From positions 1-9,234 of the forward strand of contig WLWR01000050.1 of assembly GCA_012103495.1 (NCBI GenBank): a DNA stretch of 9,234 nucleotides, written 5' to 3'. The notes under the pieces were generated by a model that had not been told where the DNA came from, ran no database searches, and saw nothing but the letters and a program-made list of their open reading frames with translations. Positions 1-6,246 of this stretch are shown here, piece after piece (the first letter of the stretch is position 1; every line of letters begins with the position of its first letter). Source of the stretch: Legionellales bacterium (lineage in GTDB: Bacteria > Pseudomonadota > Gammaproteobacteria > WLWR01). Both the position numbers and the translations under genes were made by a program.

Positions 1-3000
1 CATATTCATTTATGAAAGCCATTACCTCAGAGATATTTCTTCTCCCAACTCTTCCATCAAAGAGATGACTACCGAAGATACTGACTCTTGTCGAAAGAGC
101 AGATATCGTACAACTATCAGTTTTTCCAAGATAAAGTTTTTTTAACATACGACAAAGAGTCGCTAAATGATTATCCTCTTGGATTAAAGAAACACATTGA
201 GGATGTTTTCTTTCAAACTCTTGCCTAAAAACAATACTTGGATAAGAGTCTGCTTCTATTAATAAAGGTTGACGCTGATCGGCGGGCAAAGAAATTTGTT
301 GTTGATGATAGTTACTCATTGCTTTTAAATATCTCTTTTGCTCATGATGATTTTCATTAGCAAAATGGGGGGGGAAATAATCCATCAAAGGATAAGGATA
401 ATTTTCTGTTATTCTCGTCCATATTTCTTGGAGTTTTGCCGCTGATATGCAACTCTCACATAAAATCTGACACAAAAACACAAATAAGCCATGCACCTTT
501 TTTATAAGATCACCAAGTGGTTGAGAACCAATAGGACCAAAGTGAGCATGTTGCAATATCTCTTTGTTTTCATCATAAAATTCGGAAGAGCGTTGTGGAA
601 TACTTGAAAAAAAAGGAAACACAAACGGATCCAAATATTTTTTGAAAAAACGTTGCAACAGCATGCCAATTTGATATGCAACAGCACGATATTCCAGTGA
701 CTGGAATCGTTCATTTGCGCTTACATGCGCGCGCACGTGACAATATTTCAGCAATGCATCAGAAGAGGACCACTCTCGAATCCAATAATTATAACTATCT
801 TCTAACTGGCCTTGAACGGTTTCTTGATCTTGACTGTTAAGATGAGAGTAGGTTTGCATAATTTGAGGAATCAAATCGTTATTTACGTTCCTGCAAGTGA
901 AATAGGCATGAGCCCGAGTATAGAGCCCAAGCTGTTCTTTCAAAAAATCAAGTATCCACTGCCGAATCAATTCTCGATCAAATGTTTTTGGCAATGAGTT
1001 CAAGAAGTTCAAGTCATTAATCTGCTCCTTGAGTTCCTTTGACTTACTACATCTAACTATATCTTTATAAAAGGTTGAAGCATCCTCATCAATGCTATAA
1101 AAATCAAACAACCTCTCAAGTGCACTTAATATTTCATATGATTGATCATTTACACTTAATTTTTCAGCAGTCGCTTGATCTAAATTTGATCCTGTTAATA
1201 TTTTACAAAAAATAGAGTCGTAATCAATAAGTGGTCTCCGCAAAAAAATCTCGAAAAATATCTCAGGTAAAGCCCAAAAATTTCTTACTCTATTTTCAAC
1301 TTGTCCTCTAATCTCGTCTAGTCGATCATTCCTGTCTGGACTCCTAATAGATTTCATCGTTTCTTTAAAGCCAACATACATTTTTTTTATAAAAGGGGTA
1401 AGAAATGTTTCAGGTAGATATGACAATATCTCTACTCGTCTTTTTTGTTTTTTTACCAAGTCATCTGTTTTTTCATCATTGCTCATACATGCAGTTACCT
1501 CTGCGTCTGCTGTCAATTCGGCACGCACTCTCTCTATAAACCAATAAGTTCTTTCTTCACACGAAAAATCATTCATTCTCACTAGTTGTTGTTTTAAAGA
1601 AACTTCATCTGCCTCAGGATCCATCAACATTCGTTCAAATTCACTCTCTAAAGAATCCAACTGCTCCGAGAGATATTCGGCTTTTCTTTTTTCAATGATG
1701 GCTGCCTCTTGCTTAACATCGTTGAATACCTCCTCGATATTTTCCTGATCAAAATATATATCTATCTCTTGACAAAAAGCTCTTAAATATTTTTCAGCAG
1801 ATAGCGAATTACCATCCGTTAATAATTCTTCAGCAATAGCGATGCGATACGTCCGATGCAAACTAGATAATATTTCATCTGACAGAACCAGACCCCACTT
1901 AACATCACCGATAAGAATTTCGCTTTTAATTTTCATTTCATCTAAAAATATCCATCTAGCAGGCGGCATCATTTCTTGCCAGAAAAAATCATCTACCTTC
2001 TGGGATGCAGGGGGGCGCATGAAAGGGCCATCCCCTCTCAAATATCTCATTCTTGAAATATCTAGTTGAGAAAAATTCTCTGAATTTTTTTGGTCACCAC
2101 CTTGAATGTTCTCGCCATCATCAGAAGGCAAAGCCAATCTCCTTTGGTCAACTCTGCGCTGCTGTTGCTCTTGCCTAACAGCTGCCAAAAGCCAAACTAA
2201 TGAAGTAGCATATTTAGACTCGTTCTCCGTGACAGAGACAATATAAGAAAGTTTTTCATCATGCAGCCATGACAATATTTTTCTATTTCCCACAAGCAAT
2301 TGCGTGATGATTCTTTTGATTGAGTCCTCGTAAGGAATTAACACAGGATCAAATACAAGCGTCCCTATGAAATGACTATTCTCTCTCAGATATTTCATGA
2401 GTACAGCAGAACCCAATACGGTATTCAATAGGGGTGAAAATTTTTGGACAAGCCAGCTGAAAGTCTCTATCGGCATACGTCTAAGATTATCAGGTGCACG
2501 AATAATAGTTTTTATTATATTTTTTTCAGATACGCGCTCTTTTATCAACATATGATCGAGACGATTTCGGAAAATAATTTCTGGAAACTGTTGATAACAA
2601 TACTGAAAAATTAGATCATCCTCATGACCTCTAATAGAAGCAACATAGGAAAATTCTTCCTCATAGAAAAAATCTCGCACGCTCCTATCAAGAGTCTCAA
2701 GTCCCCTTTGACCAACACTACGTTGGTGTTCAACCGCCGCCAAGACCCACGATAAAACAACCGCATGTTCAGGAATAGCATTTATATCAGAGATAATTTG
2801 AGAACATTGTTTAACATCAATGTATGACAGTATTGTTCTATTTCCCAAAAGTAAATGCTTAATGATTCTTTTGGTTGAATCCTCATAACAATCTAATATC
2901 TGATCAAAGATGGATGCTTGGATAAAATAACTATCTCTTAAATGTCCCACCAACACAGCAAAACGCAATACTTCATTTAATATGGATGGTGATCTTTGTA

Positions 3001-3907
3001 TCAACCATATAAAGCTATTGATAGAAACATACCGGAGATTACCAGGCATCTGAGTTATGACCGCTATCATCTCTGCCTCAGAAAGATGTCCTTCTTCCAA
3101 AATCTGTTCAAGGCGAGATGGAGAAAAAATTTCCGGAGACTGCTGATAACAATACTGAAAAACTTCACAATTATTATTACCGACCACGGAAATACCATGC
3201 AAAAACCAATCGCGTGTCTGCATCAGCATTAGACACGCTGTCTCACAAAAAAAAGGTTTTTTATCACCAGTTTGCTCAAGAAGCTGTTCAAGATGACTTT
3301 CATTCAATGCATCAGGAAGTGCGCCTGCTTTTGCAAGTAAACAAAAAGCGATATCACCTTTCACCATTTTTTCTGTATAATTTGGCGTAGCTGATGACTC
3401 ACCGTTTTCAGACTTTCGGAAAACTGTCGCCGCATTACTGCGACTAAAATCATTCCAGTGTCGTCTTAACTGAACCGCCGTCTGTGAAGCAATTGATATG
3501 TAATCCTGTAATTCAAGCTCAGAGGAAGACACCAGCATATATTGATATTGTGGCAAGGATTTACAAGCAGCGTTCTCAGGAAGCTGAGAAAATATAAAAC
3601 TCCATAACAAATCAGCAGCTTTTTGCACAAGCTCAACCACTTTAATGACATTAGCAACTTTATCAGGGTGATAATGCAATAAAGTGTGTCGCTTTGCCCG
3701 CTCAATATGTGATATCTTTTCCTCAAAGCTAGCATTTGATCGAATCAAATAATCTGGAAGGCTCAATATTATAGATGCGATATCAAGTCGTCTATTCAAT
3801 GATAAAGATTCATTCGCTATTCTTTTATGAAAAAAATCATATACCTCTGATTCCAATAAATTAAATCTTGATACCTCTCTAGATACAGTCTCTGTATGAA
3901 TAGACAT
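1..3907 (-). CDS. Giant hypothetical protein with divergent J-domain-like N-terminus and internal repeats (partial, C-terminus beyond window)
   Basis: Reading the minus strand codon by codon from the ATG at 3907-3905 gives 1302 complete codons without a stop up to the left edge, so the protein is at least about 150 kDa and its C-terminus is missing. An AAGGAG ribosome site ten bases upstream supports the start. Parts in order: residues about 41-100, helical with HPD at 80-82, like a degenerate J domain; about 239-404 and 423-592, two copies of one repeat; about 593-620, a polar linker rich in D, G, Q and N; about 725-770, charged and coiled-coil-like; after that a long, mostly helical-looking part with no motif I know. 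I see no signal peptide and no convincing membrane segment, so a soluble protein is likely. Sampled lines have lower GC than the neighbouring genes. Function unknown; a J-domain co-chaperone or a secreted host-directed protein are only guesses. The frame is certain, the function is not. Confidence 0.9.
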   Translation of the reverse strand, partial: MSIHTETVSREVSRFNLLESEVYDFFHKRIANESLSLNRRLDIASIILSLPDYLIRSNASFEEKISHIERAKRHTLLHYHPDKVANVIKVVELVQKAADLLWSFIFSQLPENAACKSLPQYQYMLVSSSELELQDYISIASQTAVQLRRHWNDFSRSNAATVFRKSENGESSATPNYTEKMVKGDIAFCLLAKAGALPDALNESHLEQLLEQTGDKKPFFCETACLMLMQTRDWFLHGISVVGNNNCEVFQYCYQQSPEIFSPSRLEQILEEGHLSEAEMIAVITQMPGNLRYVSINSFIWLIQRSPSILNEVLRFAVLVGHLRDSYFIQASIFDQILDCYEDSTKRIIKHLLLGNRTILSYIDVKQCSQIISDINAIPEHAVVLSWVLAAVEHQRSVGQRGLETLDRSVRDFFYEEEFSYVASIRGHEDDLIFQYCYQQFPEIIFRNRLDHMLIKERVSEKNIIKTIIRAPDNLRRMPIETFSWLVQKFSPLLNTVLGSAVLMKYLRENSHFIGTLVFDPVLIPYEDSIKRIITQLLVGNRKILSWLHDEKLSYIVSVTENESKYATSLVWLLAAVRQEQQQRRVDQRRLALPSDDGENIQGGDQKNSENFSQLDISRMRYLRGDGPFMRPPASQKVDDFFWQEMMPPARWIFLDEMKIKSEILIGDVKWGLVLSDEILSSLHRTYRIAIAEELLTDGNSLSAEKYLRAFCQEIDIYFDQENIEEVFNDVKQEAAIIEKRKAEYLSEQLDSLESEFERMLMDPEADEVSLKQQLVRMNDFSCEERTYWFIERVRAELTADAEVTACMSNDEKTDDLVKKQKRRVEILSYLPETFLTPFIKKMYVGFKETMKSIRSPDRNDRLDEIRGQVENRVRNFWALPEIFFEIFLRRPLIDYDSIFCKILTGSNLDQATAEKLSVNDQSYEILSALERLFDFYSIDEDASTFYKDIVRCSKSKELKEQINDLNFLNSLPKTFDRELIRQWILDFLKEQLGLYTRAHAYFTCRNVNNDLIPQIMQTYSHLNSQDQETVQGQLEDSYNYWIREWSSSDALLKYCHVRAHVSANERFQSLEYRAVAYQIGMLLQRFFKKYLDPFVFPFFSSIPQRSSEFYDENKEILQHAHFGPIGSQPLGDLIKKVHGLFVFLCQILCESCISAAKLQEIWTRITENYPYPLMDYFPPHFANENHHEQKRYLKAMSNYHQQQISLPADQRQPLLIEADSYPSIVFRQEFERKHPQCVSLIQEDNHLATLCRMLKKLYLGKTDSCTISALSTRVSIFGSHLFDGRVGRRNISEVMAFINEY
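367..374 (-). repeat. Homopolymer tract of eight C (coding strand) inside the giant gene
   Basis: The plus strand has eight G in a row, read on the coding strand as eight C within codons 1178-1181 (F-P-P-H). Runs of this kind in an AT-rich gene can slip during replication and shift the frame. The frame is intact in this sequence. Confidence 0.6.
2132..2641 (-). repeat. Internal protein repeat, copy 2 (residues about 423-592)
   Basis: This is the second unit, carrying the matching landmarks FQYCYQQFPEI, PDNLR, FSWLVQ, YEDSIKRII and LVGNRKILS, then WLLAAVRQ and DQRRLAL. It is followed directly by a polar linker, so the array stops at two clear copies in the visible part. The remaining DNA identity suggests duplication of an in-frame segment rather than convergence. 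I do not recognise the fold; it reads as mostly helical. Confidence 0.85.
2696..3193 (-). repeat. Internal protein repeat, copy 1 (residues about 239-404)
   Basis: This is the first of two related units in the giant protein. It starts near GNNNCEVFQYCYQQSPEI, includes the landmarks PGNLR, FIWLIQ, YEDSTKRII and LLGNRTILS, and ends near WVLAAVEHQ...GQRGLETL. At DNA level the coding block at 3144-3162 is identical over 19 bases to 2592-2610 in copy 2, an offset of 552 bases (184 codons). Further on the offset becomes 555 bases (185 codons), a one-codon difference. Hand alignment of the first 111 residues gives about 56 identities. Confidence 0.85.
3608..3787 (-). other. Divergent J-domain-like segment (residues about 41-100 of the giant protein)
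   Basis: J domains bind Hsp70 (DnaK) and stimulate its ATPase through a conserved His-Pro-Asp loop between helices II and III. Here a short LSLPDYL segment is followed by a spaced acidic stretch (SFEEKISHIERA), a basic helix (KRHTLLHYHPDK) with H80-P81-D82, then a helix with KVVELVQKAADLLW. This matches the layout of the family pattern (helix I with L-x-L, helix II ending in YHPDK, helix III with an 'INEAYEVL'-like end). The usual DYYEILGV start is poorly conserved and there is no G/F-rich or zinc-finger region, so it would be a type III (class C) J protein. Motif and order are seen; family assignment is inference. Confidence 0.6.
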
Positions 3908-4033
3908 ATTTCTAGTACTCCTTATTTAATTTAACAAAGCTTATTGTAATCTTATCTCCTACATAAATGCTATTGTTCCGGATGAAAAATGTATTATTTC
4001 TCTTGTATAAGAAAGAAATACAGTAAAGAAAAA
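3908..4033 (-). promoter_or_regulatory. Leader between glmM and the giant gene, with a strong Shine-Dalgarno site
   Basis: This 126-base AT-rich spacer holds AAGGAG at 3923-3918, ten bases before the giant gene's ATG. No GC-rich hairpin followed by a U-tract is present, so I see no intrinsic terminator for glmM. A perfect TATAAT lies at 4038-4033 across the glmM stop codon, but no -35 element is correctly spaced (TTGGCA is 22 bases away), so a private promoter is possible but not shown. Confidence 0.6.
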
Positions 4034-5377
4034 TTATACCTCTATTTGAGCAACCACTTGTGCCAACTGTTGCGCATAGCTTTCAACTTGTTGACGATCT
4101 TTACCCTCAACCATAACCCGTACCAACGGTTGTGTACCAGAAGCACGCAGCAATACTCGGCCACTTTGATTTAATTTGGCTTCAACTTGTTGTACCGCTT
4201 CGCATACTCGTGGATGATTGGCAACTTGTTCACCATACCGGCTTTCTACATTGATCATTACTTGTGGTAACTTATTCAATCCTTGAGTTAATTGAGCCAA
4301 CGATTGCTGTTGGCGTTGCATCGCGGACAATACTTGCAAAGCACAAATGATCCCATCACCCGTCGTGGTTTTATCCAGACAAATGATATGTCCTGACGGC
4401 TCTCCACCTAACAGCCATTGATGTTTCACCAGTTCCGCTAAGACAAACCGATCCCCCACTTGACTACGAACCAAGGGGATATTGAGCTGTGCCAATTTCA
4501 TTTCAAAACCATAATTACTCATGACTGTTCCCACCACCCCTTCACACATCAATCCGCGCTGCAAACGATCTTGAATCATAATATATAATAAATCATCACC
4601 ATCCAATACACGTCCCTGCTCATCAACCATGATAACTCGATCACCATCACCATCAAAAGCAATTCCTAGATGTGCTTGATGAGTCACTACTGCCTGCTGC
4701 AACATTGCAGTATCGGTTGAACCACATTGGTCATTAATGTTAAATCCATCCGGACGAGTGGCTAAATCAATCACCTGCGCTCCCAGCTCTTGAAAAATAG
4801 TCGGAGCAACGTGATACGTTGCTCCATTGGCACAATCAACAACAATTTTTAAGCCATTCAATCGAATTTCACTGGCAATCGCACTTTTACAGAATTCAAT
4901 ATAACGTCCCGGCGCATCCACCACTCGCTCGGCTTTGCCTAACAGTTTGGAATCCACCGTCACCACGGGTTGATCCAACATTTGTTCAACTGCCAACTCC
5001 AATTTATCAGATAATTTCTGACCATCACTTCCAAAAAATTTAATGCCATTGTCATAAAACAAGTTATGCGACGCACTGATCACAATCCCAATACTGGCGC
5101 GAAACGTACGAGTCAAATAAGCAATGGCAGGGGTTGGCATCGGCCCTAACAATTTGACATCCACACCCGCCGCCGACAGGCCTGCTTGTAACGCCGATTC
5201 CAGCAAATACCCAGATACTCGCGTATCTTTACCAATCAAGACTTTACGTCGTTCTTTATTAGCCAATACACGACCTACCGCCCAACCTAGTTTCAATACA
5301 AACTCTGGATTGATCAATGATTGCCCGACTTCTCCACGGATACCATCGGTTCCAAAATATTTTCGTTCAATTGTCAC
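4034..5377 (-). CDS. glmM: Phosphoglucosamine mutase GlmM
   Basis: GlmM converts glucosamine-6-phosphate to glucosamine-1-phosphate, feeding UDP-GlcNAc for peptidoglycan and lipopolysaccharide in the cytoplasm. The 447 residues match the usual length. Visible parts: KYFGTDGIRG at 7-15, the phosphoserine loop SASHN at 101-105 with catalytic S103, the magnesium loop DGDGDR at 242-247 (D242, D244, D246), the sugar-binding GGEPSGH at 324-330, and the C-terminal phosphate-binding RASGTQP at 411-417. Two deviations stand out: Leu follows SASHN where Pro is usual, and Gln replaces the usual Glu in RxSGTEP. The start is GTG with AGGAGG six bases upstream; no in-frame ATG is better. It follows folP by 39 bases and precedes the giant gene, a common operon position after ftsH-folP. 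The enzyme is activated by serine phosphorylation in known members. Confidence 0.97.
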   Translation of the reverse strand: MTIERKYFGTDGIRGEVGQSLINPEFVLKLGWAVGRVLANKERRKVLIGKDTRVSGYLLESALQAGLSAAGVDVKLLGPMPTPAIAYLTRTFRASIGIVISASHNLFYDNGIKFFGSDGQKLSDKLELAVEQMLDQPVVTVDSKLLGKAERVVDAPGRYIEFCKSAIASEIRLNGLKIVVDCANGATYHVAPTIFQELGAQVIDLATRPDGFNINDQCGSTDTAMLQQAVVTHQAHLGIAFDGDGDRVIMVDEQGRVLDGDDLLYIMIQDRLQRGLMCEGVVGTVMSNYGFEMKLAQLNIPLVRSQVGDRFVLAELVKHQWLLGGEPSGHIICLDKTTTGDGIICALQVLSAMQRQQQSLAQLTQGLNKLPQVMINVESRYGEQVANHPRVCEAVQQVEAKLNQSGRVLLRASGTQPLVRVMVEGKDRQQVESYAQQLAQVVAQIEV

Positions 5378-5383
5378 TGCATA

Positions 5384-5389
5384 CCTCCT
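5384..5389 (-). promoter_or_regulatory. Ribosome binding site deciding the GTG start of glmM
   Basis: AGGAGG lies six bases before the GTG. An ATG inside this spacer (5382-5380) is one base from the site and opens only ATG-CAG-TGA, whose stop overlaps the GTG, so GTG is the real start of GlmM. Confidence 0.8.
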
Positions 5390-5416
5390 GTGCGAACGTC
5401 GTCTGATTAAAATCGT

Positions 5417-6238
5417 TCAGTGTGTGTGTACGATTGTTTGATGTTGCGCAACCGCGTTAAATACTTTTATGAAATCTACCGTAGCCGCTACATCGTGCAC
5501 ACGAATAATAGCAACCTGCTGCCATAGCGCCCAAGCAACCATTGCCAAACTTGCCGCCAGTCGATCCTCAACCGCTTTTCCTGTCAGGACACCCAACGTT
5601 GATTTACGTGATGCACCTAATAAAATTGGGCAACCCAACTGTTGGAGTGTGTTCAATTGCGCCACCATTTGTAAGTTATGCGTTTGGGTTTTGCCAAATC
5701 CAAAGCCAGGATCAACAATCAAATGATTGACTTCAATCCCAGCCGCTAAGGCAGCGTCAATGCGCGCTTGTAAAAAAACCATCACCGCTACCACCACATC
5801 ATCATAATGTGGATCATTTTGCATGGAACTGGGTTCCCCTACCAAATGCATTAAACAAACAGGGACCTGACAAGTTGCTGCCACTGCCAACGCACCCGGT
5901 CGTTGCAATGCCCGCACATCGTTGATCATACCAGCACCGGCTTTGACCGCTTCTTGCATCACCTGGGGCTGGCTGGTATCAATGGAAATCGTCACATCAA
6001 CTGCATCGGCCAACAATTCAATCACAGGAATAACTCGATCCAATTCCTGTTGTATTGAGATTGGCGTAGCGCCCGGCCGTGTGGACTCTCCCCCTACATC
6101 GATATAATCAGCACCGGCGGCTACCATGTCTAAAGCATGCTGTAATGCTTGATCACGCAATAGATAGCGCCCACCATCTGCGAAAGAATCAGGGGTAACA
6201 TTTAAAATACCCATGACTTGCATTAATGAGCAACTCAT
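5417..6238 (-). CDS. folP: Dihydropteroate synthase FolP
   Basis: FolP condenses 7,8-dihydropterin pyrophosphate with p-aminobenzoate to give dihydropteroate in folate synthesis, and is the sulfonamide target. The 273 residues fit the single-domain TIM-barrel family. Motifs in order: MGILNVTPDSF at 9-19 (loop 1), GGESTRPGA at 49-57 (loop 2), SIDT around D87, INDV with N106-D107, LMH at 129-131, DPGFGFGKT at 176-184, GASRKS at 208-213 and RVHDV at 246-250. All binding residues I can place are present, so the enzyme should be active. It starts eight bases after the ftsH stop. No Shine-Dalgarno precedes the ATG at 6238 or the in-frame ATGs at 6223 and 6214; the first gives an N-terminus of normal length. 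Expression is probably coupled to ftsH. Confidence 0.97.
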   Translation of the reverse strand: MSCSLMQVMGILNVTPDSFADGGRYLLRDQALQHALDMVAAGADYIDVGGESTRPGATPISIQQELDRVIPVIELLADAVDVTISIDTSQPQVMQEAVKAGAGMINDVRALQRPGALAVAATCQVPVCLMHLVGEPSSMQNDPHYDDVVVAVMVFLQARIDAALAAGIEVNHLIVDPGFGFGKTQTHNLQMVAQLNTLQQLGCPILLGASRKSTLGVLTGKAVEDRLAASLAMVAWALWQQVAIIRVHDVAATVDFIKVFNAVAQHQTIVHTH

Positions 6239-6239
6239 T
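6225..6239 (-). promoter_or_regulatory. Small hairpin over the folP start codon
   Basis: A perfect six-base inverted repeat (AATGAG, three-base loop, CTCATT) contains the ATG of folP and lies eight bases after the ftsH stop. A ribosome finishing ftsH would reach it, so it could make folP translation depend on ftsH. The repeat is seen; the role is inference, and a six-base AT-rich stem is weak. Confidence 0.4.
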
Positions 6240-6246
6240 GAAACAA

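Noticed and set aside
3466..3735. 89-residue frame on the minus strand inside the giant gene
   Set aside because: It is in another frame of the same strand and overlaps the J-like region of the long frame, which has the better start site and continuous coding.
1..3907. CRISPR array, tRNA genes or insertion sequence in the AT-rich left part
   Set aside because: No regularly spaced short repeats, cloverleaf-like blocks or transposase motifs were seen; the two repeats present are long and coding.
4033..4066. TATAAT across the glmM stop with TTGGCA upstream as a promoter for the giant gene
   Set aside because: The spacer is 22 bases, too long for a sigma-70 promoter, and no other good -35 is at 16-18 bases; kept only as a remark in the leader entry.
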